Below are positions 46,453 to 58,309 of a stretch of 64,000 nucleotides of DNA, piece after piece. Every line of letters starts with the position of its first letter. Positions within the stretch are counted from its first letter, which is position 1. The notes under the pieces were generated by a model. The model did not search any database and was not told the origin of the DNA. It was given only the letters and a program-made list of their open reading frames with translations. The position numbers were made by a program, and so were the translations under genes. Origin of the DNA: Camelus bactrianus (taxonomy: Eukaryota > Chordata > Mammalia > Artiodactyla > Camelidae); contig NC_133557.1 in the NCBI RefSeq assembly GCF_048773025.1, positions 2,496,001-2,560,000 on the forward strand. The letters run 5' to 3'.

Positions 46453-48493
46453 CCTCCTCAGATTTTTATTTCTGTCCCATATACACAAAATATTCAGCTA
46501 CAAGAATAAAAGGCAAGAAGTGAATACAAGGAGTGTGAGTTGAGGGAGCACCACAAAGACTCCACGAAAACCATGAGGGCCATGGACATGTAACCACCAT
46601 ATAACCACCAACCATGAGTAGCCACTGGACAGCAACATCATTATCAAATGCACACAGAACTCACTTCAGTGCTCTGTGACTCAACCCCCTCCATTTGCAT
46701 TTCATTTAAATTTCTGTACTAGATCCTGTTTTTCCATCATCTCCCATTTTGACTTCCAAATTACGTTTTCTTCCTACCACTGCTTGGGTCTCCCAGGATA
46801 GCCTCAATAAAATTTTCGATATTGGCAAAGAACAAGTAGGAGAACTAGGAGAAGACTGGGCTCCAGAACCAGTCCCAGTCAGTAAACATAAATATGTGCT
46901 TCAAAACGGGAAGGAGTCGAGAGGGAAGAGCTTGAGTTGTACCCAGGATGTTCCGTCTACAGGGACCACTTCACCAGTGGATACGTAACAATAGAGTACT
47001 ACCTTGCAGGTGCACAGCCTTTTCAAATCATAAATGTTCTGGGAATCTATGGAACATGTGGAAAGAAACAAGTCTTGTGAGAGTAGCAAGCTGAAGCCAA
47101 CAAGCTGCTTAGCTGGCTTCACACCAGATCTTTCTGCAGTAGTCAGGTAGGGGCTGCCCTAAGTAAATGTGGACTTAGGACAATCTCACTTACTCACTCT
47201 CCTGGTTCCTGTGTTCTGTGTCATGCCATCTGACCTTGGGGACAAGTGGAAAATGGACTTCCCTCTTGCCCGCCCCTCATGACATTCCCGATACAACTTA
47301 CATCCTCACCCACCACAGCAACCCAAGATGGCTGCAGTTTCACTACTGAATGTCCTTTAACACATAGCCCGGACTCCAGAGCTCATAATAACAGCCCATA
47401 CTTACCAAGTGCTCATTACCTGCTGGGCCGTGTGCTAAACACATTACACACGTTATTTATTTTGATTTGACTCAACGTCACACAGCACAGCACGTAACTC
47501 AGGTCTGGCGTGCATCCTCATCTGCTCCCTCCAACATCCAGTGCTCCTTCCATCTGGGCCATGTGATCTAAGAAGGGCCTTTCTTCTCCCTACTCCAAAT
47601 GCACCCCTGCCTGCTGATGCTTAAGATTCCATGATTGTAACTTCCTCCCTGTGTCAAAAAGGGTGTTCATGCTTGTTTGACGCATTAATGTTTAATGAGC
47701 ACATTATCAAACATTTACCCCATGAGGGTGATATGTTGGGAAGGCAAATGACCCTTTGGAGCCTGGGGGCCTTGATAATGGGCTTCTGAGAGGTCAAGGA
47801 ACATGGATTGCTGGGTGATTTTCCCTGCCCTTTAGTGTGTCTTAATCTACAAATATTTCTGTAGATTTCTTTGGAGGCAAACCTCTCAGATTTGCTCAGA
47901 TGGTGGGGATAAGGCAGACACCAAATTATTCCCCTATTCCCAACATAACAGAACAAATGAACCCTCTTTCATTCTTTACTTCAAGCTGAGTTTCTTTTAC
48001 CCAACAATGTATGAATCCCCAAATGGGTACAGTTTAAAGAAACAAAACAGACAGTTGAAAAGGTCTAGATAATGCATGGTTGACGGAGGTGTAATGGGTC
48101 CACGCAGCCCATCGGGATGTGATGGGGATGTGTCAGGGGAAGCAGAGGTCCCTCCACCACCCAACCCTGACACCACCGAGGTAGGGAGAACACCTCCATC
48201 TCTTGCTCCTGGGATGTGATCTCAAGCTCCTACAACCTCAGTGATGGTAAACACGCTTATTGCTTTGTACATCCTGAGTGCTCATCCAAAGTCAGGCCTT
48301 CACCTCTGCTGCCCTCTGTTCCTTCCCCTTGTTACCTGATGAACTACCTCTCACTCTCTGGGCCTCAGTTTCTATTTCAACAAGAAACCTTTGTCAAGCC
48401 CCCAAATGTGGGTAAGAGCCCAGTCCTCTTAATGGCCTTCCTCACATGAAACTCATGTCCATTTTCCACACTGACCATGAGTGTCTATTCATG
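46453..48493. other. No gene seen; MIR fragment at 47385-47510
   Basis: Unique-looking apart from a reverse MIR fragment ('tactcaccaagtgctcatt'-like text, 'gtgctaaacacattacacac', 'caacgtcacacagcacagca'). Frames stay under about 100 codons. Confidence 0.5.
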
Positions 48494-48506
48494 TGTCTCC
48501 ATCTTT

Positions 48507-48650
48507 TTTTTTGTAGTATTTCAATTTTTAAATATATTTTTAATTTATTTTGTTTTGTTTTGTTTAATAGAGGTACTGGGGATCAAACCCCGGACCTCAT
48601 GCATGCCATGAATGTGCTCTACCACTGAGCTATACCCACCCCGCCCCACA
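48507..48650 (-). mobile_element. Camelid tRNA-derived SINE
   Basis: Reverse copy: complemented head 'tatagctcagtggtagagc' and 'ggggtttgatcccc' B-box region, with a TTTTG-rich tail at the left. An imperfect 13-bp duplication lies at 48494-48506 and 48651-48663 (two mismatches). Confidence 0.88.
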
Positions 48651-48663
48651 TGTCTCTGTCTTT

Positions 48664-49890
48664 GAATATCTTGTTCACTAGATATCCATGTCCCACACGA
48701 GGTGTAGCCCATGAGCCATAAAATATCTTTTCTTGTTGAATTAACTGAATAATTAGCTTATTAAGACCATTTCTTCCAATCAAATAACAGTAGATTCCCC
48801 AAGCTATCTTCAACCATCTACGATACGCCTGTCGTTCTTTTGGTTGAGGAGGGAGAAGAGAAATTTCACGGAGGGAAGGAAAGCCTACACTCTGTAAGAC
48901 CAAATAAATTAATTCCACTTAGCCAACAAGTAAACACAGGATTAGGAGTCAAAAGGCTACAAAAATTCCCCCTCTTCGGCATGTGCAGAATGCATGGCGG
49001 GCTCTGAAACGTCTTCTATTTTCCCAGACTGTTTTTGTTGCTTAATTGTTCAGCAAAAAAAGAAGGAAATTCAGGCACTCCCAAGTCTCCCTCCCACGGA
49101 AACCTGTTTTACTAGCTGCATTTTATGTGGCTGCAGAAGGCCCCAGGAGGAGCTGATGGAAAAGAGCAGGGGGTCGCAGGCATGCAGCCTTGCAGCCCCA
49201 GAACACACACCCGGGGCTCAGAGGAGACCCCAGTTTGGGTGTTTTCCTCGTGTTCCTCTTAGAGCTGCTGTGTCATTAATGGAGCTTGTATTTTTGTGCT
49301 TGTACAAAGCCCTCCCTTTGTGGTTCACTCCCAGTCTTAAACCTTGCATGTGACCACATGTAAATGTGTCTTTTTACGGTCCTATAATCTCAGGACTTTT
49401 AAATCTCTGTTGCTTAAAGGCATACAGTGAGCTGAAGCGGAAAACTCCAGAGGTTTCTGATCATTTAGAAGCAGTTTACGTGCTGGTTCTAAGTGGCTTC
49501 ACGGCTTCACTTCTTGTAGGGACTGAGGCAGAGCAAGGATAAGCCTCTTCAGGGCATTCAAAACCAAAATCAAAAATCATTAAAGAAATAGGCAACCTCT
49601 TTCTATTTAAACACCTCATTCGCAGATATCTGAATCAGCTGCCTTGCTGGAAGCTTCCTGCTTAAGAATTACTTCTCTATTGTCTAGCGTGTTGTCAGTT
49701 CATCTTCACAACCGATTTTCTATCTCAAGCTCAGAACTGATTTTCTGTCTCAAGCTTGCATGAGTCTCCTTGGACAGCCTTAATGAAAGGTGAGGTATTG
49801 ACAGGGAAGGGAAATAGGAGAGAATTGGGTTCAGGATATAGGCAATGGACTCCCTTCACATTCTGCAGAAAACCTGCCTAATATTCTCTC
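48664..49890. other. No gene seen; candidate conserved block at 48985-49340
   Basis: Unique-looking. 49260-49330 reads like conserved regulatory DNA (gctgtgtcattaatggagct, then gtatttttgtgcttgtac). A 119-codon Cys-containing frame (48994-49353) has no recognisable domain. Confidence 0.5.
49711..49760. repeat. 25-bp tandem duplication
   Basis: Two units with period 25 share gattttct-tctcaagct, separated by a few substitutions. Confidence 0.75.
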
Positions 49891-49906
49891 AACTCACATT
49901 TCTTTT

Positions 49907-50223
49907 TTTTTTTTTTTAATTTCCACAATTGCATGTTTTTAATTTTTTTTAATTGAAGTATGGTGGATTTACAATGTTGTGTCAGTTTCAGGTGTACAGG
50001 TAAAAGTGACTCAGTAATATATACATTTATAATTTTTCAGATTCTTTTCCATGATAGGTTATTATAAGACATTGAATATAGTTCCCTGTGCTATACAGTA
50101 AGTCTTTATTGTTCATCTATTTTGTGTATGGTAGTGTATATCTGTTAATCCCAAACTCCTAATTTATCCCTCTCTCCCCCCATTTTCCCGTTTGGTAACC
50201 ATAATTTTGTTTTCAATGTCTGA
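49907..50223 (-). mobile_element. Young L1, 5'-truncated 3' UTR copy
   Basis: Reverse copy: T-rich tail, a short extra segment (ccacaattgcatg), 'gaagtatggtggatttacaa', 'gttccctgtgctatacagta', 'ggtaaccataattttgtttt'. An exact 16-bp duplication (aactcacatttctttt) lies at 49891-49906 and 50224-50239. Confidence 0.93.
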
Positions 50224-50239
50224 AACTCACATTTCTTTT

Positions 50240-52290
50240 ATTCCTTTCTCATTCCTTATTCTTGTTGAATGTTTTGTGGATCTGGGACAAGACCAAAGGG
50301 TAGGCAAAGTGCAAAAACAAACAACGCCCCCCCCCCAATCTCCTTCATATTCAGATTCTGTTTTTCTCCAAAATAAGCATGTATCTTTGGCACTAACCAC
50401 AGGGGATTACAAAGCAGGAGAATATTTGTTAATGTTTATTTGATGAAAAATATGCCACCTACCTCTCTAGTTCAATATCATTGAATCAAACTTCCTATAC
50501 CCAGAATATCTGAGATGTTTTTCCATAACACAAGTTTAATTCAACTACTGTTCTTTATGCCAAATTGGTCACTTTCTTTCAGAATCTTCTTTGACTTTTT
50601 TGTTTCTTTCTCATTCCTTTTTTCTTCTTCTTTTTTTTTTTTTTTGGTTTTTGTCAGTATTTTATTTTTAAAAACCTATTTATTTCTGAAAGATTATCAT
50701 AAGTAAGAAAATAGGCAACAGGTTTTGAAGCTTAGGATAAAGTCGTACTTAATAAACAGCACACAACTCCACTGACCAAGAAAACCAGGGCTGCTGCCAC
50801 CCTCCTCACCAGACCACTAAGTACCGGGCCCAAGGCCCCCCAGCCTTTTGGTCAAGGTCTTCACTTATAGATCATTAGATTCCACATTCAAGGACTCCCA
50901 AGGAACGGACTGTAAAAGTTATACTTCTAGACACTCCGCATTTTTAGCATGGGTTTATTTGCAAAGAAAACTCAAAATCAACGTTTTGTTTTGTATTGTT
51001 TTTGTCCATTTGCTTCCTCTTTGATCTGTATTTATGCCAGCTGATCATTTCTGGTCCAAATGAGCCATCTTGCATACAGCCCTGTTAATTTCGGCTTGTT
51101 ACATTTCCCCAAACTCAGCTGTCATGACCTGTTGGGTTTTAAGGCAATCTTAAAATCGGCTTAAGTCTGTCATCTAGAAATTGTTTTCTGTCTCAGTATT
51201 GTGTCCACACACACTTAATCAACATACTTTAAAATTCATCCGAAGCTCTTACTACACTATTAGGAAGAGCAGTTCAGGAAACAAGCTTCGTGTCTACTAC
51301 CATGGCTAGCTTTTAAAAGATTGGGTTTTTATTGAAGCAGTTTCTCAGGTAGATGTCAAGAAGGAATTTTGACAGTAAAAACTGATGCAAGATGGTGGAG
51401 GCTGACATTTCCAGCACTTGAGTTCTCTCAGAACGGAAGGGCTTATAAGTAGGGATGGCTTCTGATGAAGTTAAGGTGAAATAAAATAACCTTGTTAGGC
51501 TCATGAGGTTTTGTTTGGTATCTTGGGAAAGAAAAATGAACCCTCCTACACTAACATTTCTATTTTGTATATCCATTCTTTTAAAGGAGTCAGCCCTGAA
51601 AAATATCACTCTTGTGGGAAGCTGATTCTCATTCACAGTTTGGGGGGATAGCCCCATAGTAGGGTCTTTTCACCTGCTGGCCCCAGGCATTCCAGAACAA
51701 GGAAGCCAGACACTTCTCTTTTTGGTAGAGGCCCGGGTATATCTCAAAGTCTCATAGCCCATTCCAAAGTAGTGAGTGAAATTCTGACATATTACTCCCC
51801 ATCACAACCTTCCCTCTCTATCCTTGGGCCAGCTCACCTTGATGGGTATTAGAGTACAGCACGAAGCTTATGTTTTTGACACATGGAAGGTTTCTTTCAA
51901 CATTGTGTGTAGTTATTAGGAATCTGTGGCCTTGAAGGTATAAATGATTGTGCTCTGCTGTACTCATGGGGTGTAATCAAATTACATTCTTGCACAAAAG
52001 AATCCACTTTGCACGTTTTTCTGTGTTTTTAAGTACTTGAAATCCAACAAGAACCTTCAGGAATTACCACACCTGCCTTTCAAGTACATTTACTATGTGT
52101 GCACATTCATAACTGTCACATGCTCGTGGCATTTATAACTTTGGGTAAACAGTGACAGAAGGGAATTCAGTGATGCAATGAGTGAGTAATTAGGAACAAT
52201 AATCTAAATCTCAAGAAAAGGAAATTTGGGATTTCATGTTAAATATTGAATCTTCTGTAGAGTGAAACTGCTTCTTTCTCATATAAACCT
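50240..52290. other. No gene seen; possible retrocopy tail at 50631-50850
   Basis: Unique-looking sequence with a 10-C run (50327-50336) and a 15-T run near 50632-50646. Read in reverse, the T run becomes a poly(A) tail preceded by an aataaa word about 20 bp upstream, so a minus-strand processed copy of some transcript is possible. No matching far end or duplication was found. Confidence 0.45.
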
Positions 52291-52294
52291 AATA

Positions 52295-52761
52295 CAGACA
52301 GACCTCAGAGATAATGTGGGTTCGGTTCCAAACCACCACAACAAAGTGGATATCACAATAAAATGAGTCACACACATTTCTTGGTTTCCCAGTGCATATA
52401 AAAGTTATGTTTAAACTATACTGCAGTCTATTAAGTGTGCAATAGCATTATGAGTAAAAACTGTATATACCTTAATTAAAGAATATTTCATTATTAAAAA
52501 ATGTTAATCATCAACAGAGCCTTCAGCTAGTTGTAGTAGCAACATCAAAGATCGCTGAACACAAATCACCATGACAAACAGAAGAAGAAAGTTTAAAACA
52601 CTGCAAGAATTACCAAAAAGTGACACAAAGACACGAAGTGAGTAATGCTGTTGGAAAAATGGCACCAATAGGCACTCAACACTGGTTGCCGTAGACCTTC
52701 AATATGTAAAAAACACAATATCTGCAAAGTGCAATAAAGTAAGTGTAATAAAGTATTCTTG
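52295..52761 (-). mobile_element. Tigger1-type internally deleted DNA transposon, copy 1
   Basis: Opens cagacagacctcagagataa, follows Tigger1 through 'tggtttcccagtgcatataa' and 'cagtctattaagtgtgcaat', then jumps to the opposite end segment at 'gtagcaacatcaaagatc' and on to 'gacacaaagacacgaagtg' and 'gtgcaataaagt'. TA dinucleotides flank it at 52293-52294 and 52762-52763, the expected target. The whole transposase gene is absent, so it is a mobile-by-proxy derivative. The minus-strand frame here is the decayed non-coding end of Tigger1. Confidence 0.9.
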
Positions 52762-53029
52762 TAATTGTTTAAGGTGAGAATCATCAGTTAAAATTAGTAG
52801 GTGAAAGTATGATGAGAAATAGGATTTTTATATAGCCTCAAAGTATCTCCCATACAATACTTATTAATTATAGTGGAGAAATCCAGCAGACATCACCCTA
52901 ACCAAATGATCGAAGTTAATATCAATAATGAGATATCAACATCATGTGCCTCCTGATACTGTGCACAAGAAAGGACACAATCTCACTTCTGTGGCACTCC
53001 TACCAAAACTGCATAACCTAAAAAAAATC

Positions 53030-53405
53030 ACAAGGGAAAATCCGATGAACCCAAAGTGAGGCACCTTTTACAAAATAACCAGCCAAAACTCTTTAAGGTT
53101 CAAAGTCACAAAAGACAGAAAGATTGAGGAAATGTTTCCAATTAGAAAAGAATAGCAGAGATTAAAAACTAACTGCAACAAATGATACTAGATTAGATTC
53201 TGGACCAGAAAATGGACAGCTGTAGGATAATTGTTGAAGTTTAAATAAGATCTAATATCAATGTTAATTTATTGATTTTGATCATTTTATTGTGATTATA
53301 AAAAAAAATTAACATTTGGAGAGTCTGGATGAAAGTAGGCTAAAATTATTTATATTACATTTGTAACTTTTTTAAAAGTCTGAAATTATTTCTAAATGAA
53401 AGATT
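53030..53405 (+). mobile_element. L1M-type LINE 3' UTR, sister of the 37.0-kb copy
   Basis: Forward L1M: 'tacaaaataaccagccaaaa', 'caaaagacagaaagattgag', 'agattctggaccagaaaatg', 'taatatcaatgttaatttat', then 'ttgtaacttttttaaaagtc' and 'tgaaattatttctaaatgaa'. Same text order as 37070-37706 but without the polypurine block. Confidence 0.78.
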
Positions 53406-54232
53406 AACACACAAAAAATTTACAGCCAGAAAAAAAAAAAAAAAAGAATGAATATATTCACATGTCACATTGACAAATGGCCAAGGGGGAAAAAAAAAAG
53501 ACAATGATTGAAAGATCTAAAAGTTTGAGAACTACTGGATTAGGTGATATATAAGATCTCTTTACATGCTAAGGTTTTGCAATTCCATGAATTATGAATT
53601 TAGAACACCAGAATGTGTCAAGGTCGATTGCTTTAAGAAAATCTGCCTCCAATTGAACTGTGAGAAAGAGAATTTATTTGAATTTCTTACACCTTTGTGT
53701 TCACACCAGGTGTATAGGCTTAGCTCACACTTTCATAAGAGATGTTGAAATAAATTTACTTCTTGTCTTTTCCACTAGTGGAGACATATATACACATATG
53801 TGTATCATTAATGCATCTCATTCTAGATAATACATGAAGTTGGTAATCCAAATTATCCTTACTCATTCCAGCCGAGAGACTAGTCTAACACCCAGTTTCC
53901 TGTTGCTCACAGTTGTTGTGTTCACAGATTAAAATTTTCATTTCAATTCCCCTCAAATATTCAGGAGATAAAACTGCTGCTAGGGTGCAGAAAGTAACAA
54001 ATGATGTATTCTGTGCAACGGTTGAAAAATAGCCTGAATCATTGTGCCTCTGTGTTGATTTTTTTAAAAAATAACGACATGTACTTAACTTGGCAATGTC
54101 CTCACTCTAAAACGAAGGTAGGAAAGTATATTTGAATTTGAAAACAAATTCCCAGGCTAAGATTAGCCTCAGGAATTTCTTATCATCCCTACTTCCTAGG
54201 TTTAAAAACGTTCTTCTCGGGAAGTGTTCCAT

Positions 54233-54233
<1 letters not shown>

Positions 54234-54264
<31 letters not shown>
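54234..54264. repeat. 31-base poly(T) run
   Basis: Uninterrupted T run; no recognisable retroelement body on either side. Confidence 0.88.
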
Positions 54265-54269
<5 letters not shown>

Positions 54270-54324
54270 AGGGTATGCTCTTCTCCTGCAGATTCCTACA
54301 ATGGTGGGAACAGACCAGACACGC

Positions 54325-54440
54325 TGTGGGGTTCTGGCTCTTTCTCTGTCACTCACCAAATGCCTCAATTTCCTCAGCTGTAAATAGAAGAAACTGGGCA
54401 AGGAAGGGTTCTTAAGTGCCTTAATCAGCCTGATAAAACT
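54325..54440 (+). mobile_element. MIR SINE fragment
   Basis: Forward MIR: 'gggttctggctctttctctg', 'aatgcctcaatttcctcagc', 'tgtaaatagaag'. Confidence 0.65.
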
Positions 54441-57039
54441 TATGACCTCTTCTCAAAATGATATTTTTAAATGAGTAAGAGAAAATACAATTACAAAAAA
54501 TGAATTACATAAAATACAATGCTCAACATAATTTAAAATATGTGATATAAGAATATATGCATATCCGTTAGTAACACCTTAAATATTATCTAGCAGTAGA
54601 TCTAATAACTCCCATAATTTCAAAGATATGATGAGCATAAATGATATCTGGAGATAATCTGCAACACTGTAATGTGATATAAAGACATCTTTGATTTATG
54701 CTGTGTCCAAATCACGGATGCAGGTGATGTCCCTGTGGTTTGTTGCCCACATTTGAAATGGGAAGGAGTAGTAAATTCCAATTAGAGGTTAGTGAAAACA
54801 AAAATGTAATTATTTTCCCATCCCAGTTCATAGATCCCCTGAAGTCTGTCATTTCTGTAATCTCCTCCCCCCCAAGCACCTTGAGGGGGACCCTCATCAA
54901 CCATGTGTGTGTGAGAGAGCCTCTCTGGGGACTCGAGTTTAACGAGATATCAAAATATTTCATTTGCAAGTCTTGGCTGCTGTACAGCGCTTAGCAAAGC
55001 AGAGCCAGTTTTCCTAGTTGAGATTGGTCCACATCAGGTTCATTTGTCTAGTATTTCACCGAATATTTTCCCACATTTGTCCAACTGCAGTTTGAAGGCT
55101 GTAACTGACAATATAAATGCGCTCCAAGGTGGAAACTCCGACCCCATTTCCCTGAGTGATCTCCAGGGTTGGCCATTACCATGCAGATGCCCAGAGTCAA
55201 GGGATCTCTGCGGATCTGCTAATTACTCCCCAGGCTTTTCCACCAGCAATAAAAATCCCATTTGTTGCAGCTTGTTTGCAGAACAGCCCCCATTTCCACA
55301 GTGGTGGCATTAATTAGCAAAAACCTGTGAAAATGACCAGAGTTTATAGGTTTTAAGGGGAGAGAAAGAAAGGACCCTGAGTCACTTCTAAATATTCTTA
55401 TAAACTCTCCCATAGCAACCAGGAGCTAAAAGCCCACTTGTCTAGATGCTGTGATTTTTCACGTTTGTAGCCCTAAGTGGGAATTAATGGAGCCCTTAGG
55501 TTCCCATTAGAGTAATGGCTTTGGCGAACCCTGAATGCAGAAAGATGGGGAATTTCTCAGATAATCAATCACCACTTCCTGATGGCTCAGTCGTACCTCA
55601 CATTGGGGCTGGAAGGATCCTGGAATCTCTCTTCTTGAAGGGTAAACCTCTGCCCAGTGGGGCGCTCTAGAAACAAACCATCTCTCCAGGGCTCCAAGAG
55701 ATATTCCAGATGAAGATGTTGGGGTTGAGGATTGGAGAGTGATGAGAGGTGTCCCCACCCTCCAGACTGGAAAGATACACAGTCTTCAACCTCAGAGACA
55801 TCAGATACACCCACACAAAGATGGAGGCTGACAGAAGAGGAAGAATGAACAGGAAACATTTTCATCGATGATTTTAATCAAGTCTTTATTTTGGAGCAGT
55901 TTTCCAGGGGGAGGGGTGCGTGCTTTTGTTTTTAAGTTAAGTAGCCCGATTTTCTATTTAGTAGTTTATCCATATGGGGAACATGGCCTGTCCTACTCTT
56001 AAAAAACCAGGACTTCATCACTTTCTAAATAAGTGTGACTCTAGCTTTCCTTCTGAAGGGTTAAACAAATGGATAAAGGGTAATAAATCTTCCCTCTTCA
56101 CTTTCAATGAGTTTCAGAATGTTTTCCTCCCTAATTCCTACCCTGAGCCAACAATCACTGCTGACTTTAGCTAAGAATTCTATTTTTTAATTTTTTTTAT
56201 AGCTGCAATGTGAGTTTCCCATGCAGTTTTTATTAACTGTGTTTCATTGCAAGGCCCTGCAAGCAAAAATGGCCCTTATTTTTATTTGAAGAAGTCTATT
56301 TCAGTGATAATCCAGCCTCAGGGCAGCTATATGTCAATCCCTTCGCTTTTTTTTTTTTTTTTTTTTCCCTGTCGAAACAAGCATGGGAAAGTTGCGAGAC
56401 AAATGCCATCCAAGGCAGGGCTGAAGCAAGCAGCGTACCCACCCTCATCTTTAGGCAGCTCAAGACCAGAAAGTGAAAGAAAAGTCACTGAAGCAGCTGT
56501 CCAATGGTATAAGGTGAGGGGAAACTCCTGTACATCTACCAGTTTTTATTCCCAACAGATGGAAGGTCTTAAGTCCTCACCGCTTGTCAACTTTTCCCAG
56601 AGATGACAGTATTTGGGATTATGCTGGGAGGCTGAACTATAATATTTACAATAAGAAGCACATCTTCTTAAAAAGGCAATAGGAGCTTAAGCACTGGTTG
56701 TTTCTGAGCCATCACCCCAAGTCTTCCTAACTCTTTTTTCACTTTGACCACTGAGATCAAAGTCAGATCTTCCAGAGACTGGTACCTGCGAGTGTACAGG
56801 AGGGATTATTGGGGATAAAATCCCAGCCCCTCACATGGCAAAATGGTGATACAGCAGCTGGCCCAGTCTGCAGGCATGAACTTCCAAAGGCTGGGTTCCC
56901 CAGACACATACAAGATTATCATCTGAAGCCTCAGTTGCTTGACTGAAAATAGCATATGAAACATCAACCCCTAAAACAAATGGGAAAATATTGTAAATGG
57001 GGGTTATGAAGTGGAGGATGTGAATGTCTGAATGAGCTT
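54441..57039. other. No gene seen; strongest candidate conserved block at 55080-55560
   Basis: Unique-looking sequence. 55080-55560 carries many homeodomain-like and related words (gctaattactcc, agcaataaaaatc, gcattaattagc, gggaattaatgg, cattagagtaatgg) in a region free of recognisable repeats. A 20-T run lies at about 56347-56366. No open frame carries a recognisable domain. Confidence 0.5.
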
Positions 57040-57180
57040 GGCATTGTTCTAGATTGCTATATCTTTACGTTATTTTACTAAACCTTCTCATCAACTTTAT
57101 CAAGTAGGCTTTATTTTCACCATTTTATATATGAAGACGAGGTTGGCAAGAGAATAAGTAGTCAAATAAACAGTAATGTA
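57040..57180 (-). mobile_element. MIR SINE fragment
   Basis: Reverse MIR-like order: 'gcattgttctagattgctat', 'ctcatcaactttatcaagta', 'caccattttatatatgaaga'. Confidence 0.55.
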
Positions 57181-57317
57181 AGCTATTTTGTACTCCCTTT
57201 ATCTGGCACAGTTAGAGGAAAGAACCCTTTCTCTTTTTCCAAGAGAAAGCTGAAGGAAATCTTGAGACCATTTGGTCTTACTTCTCATTTTTCAGCTAAT
57301 GGGTAATAGAAGAGGGA

Positions 57318-57503
57318 CAGATCTGGCCCACAGCCTGTTTTTGTAAATAAAGTTTTATTAGAACATGGCCACACTTGTTCATGTACATATTTGTCTATGC
57401 TTTTGTATTACGCAGGCAGGGTTGAGTGCCTGCAGTTAAGATCACATGACCTGCAAAATCTAAAGTGTATACTATGTGGAACTTTACAGAAAATGTTTAC
57501 CAC
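57318..57503. mobile_element. MER20-like hAT element
   Basis: Same family as the 43.4-kb copy in its short form: 'atctggcccacagcctgttt', 'ttgtaaataaagttttatta', 'gaacatggccacacttgttc', 'tttacagaaaatgtttacc'. Confidence 0.75.
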
Positions 57504-57509
57504 CTCCTT

Positions 57510-58085
57510 CTGGAAATCATTTTGACTTTAACAGTATCGAGTTTTCCAATCCATGAATATGGTATATTTCTCCATTTATTTAGGTCTTCTCTCCCTGAAC
57601 TGTTTTATATTTTTCCAAGTGTTCAACTCTTGCACATTTTTGTTAAAAATAAATTTAAGTATTATGCTTTTCCATGCTTTTGTAAATGACATATTTTATT
57701 ATTTTTCAATGGTTTGCTGTTGGATACACAAACGCAATTGATTTCACACATCAACATTGAGTACTCAAATCTTCCTGAGCTTAATATTTGTTCTAGCATA
57801 TTTTTGTAGACTACTTAGGATTGTCTACATAGATAAAGATGCCATCTGTAAATAAAGAGTGGTATTCGCCCTTTCAATCTTTATGCCTGTTTTTCTTTTT
57901 CTTGCCTTACTGGACTGGTGTGACCTCCAGTACAGCCTCAATGGAAGTGGTAAGAGTGGACATCCTTGTGTTTTTCACAATCTTAAAGGGAAAGCATTCC
58001 ATAGTCACCATTAAGTATGATGCTAGCTGCTGCTTTCTCCTTGGACTTCACCCTTTCATTTATTTGTACCCTTTGACAGAATAAT
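57510..58085 (-). mobile_element. L1 ORF2 (reverse transcriptase region) fragment
   Basis: Reverse L1 ORF2: 'tcgagttttccaatccatga', 'ccatttatttaggtcttctc', 'aagatgccatctgtaaataa', 'ggaagtggtaagagtggaca', 'catccttgtgtttttcacaa', 'ccattaagtatgatgctagc'. An old 5'- and 3'-incomplete piece with no long intact frame. Confidence 0.85.
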
Positions 58086-58309
58086 TTTTTGACAGGATGA
58101 ATTAGAGAATAAAAAACACAAAGTAATCAGAGATGGGAATGTTTGCTAATTGAGTCCTGCCTCATGTTCAGATTGGCTAATTGATCTATTTGGTAGGGAG
58201 AGAGGGAAATTGAGGGAGGGAGAGAGGGAAATTGATGGTCAGAGAGAAAGTAGTACAAAGATCTCCCTTGCAGCACTATTGATCTTTTGAGAGAAAATCT
58301 TGAGTTAAA

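Noticed and set aside
48994-49353. 119-codon plus frame containing several Cys
   Set aside because: No zinc-finger spacing or known motif; a chance or conservation by-product is more likely.
56247-56606. 119-codon plus frame
   Set aside because: Crosses a 20-T run giving a Phe block; rest has no recognisable domain.
57465-58084. Plus-strand frames of 60-80 codons
   Set aside because: Antisense shadow of an L1 ORF2 fragment.
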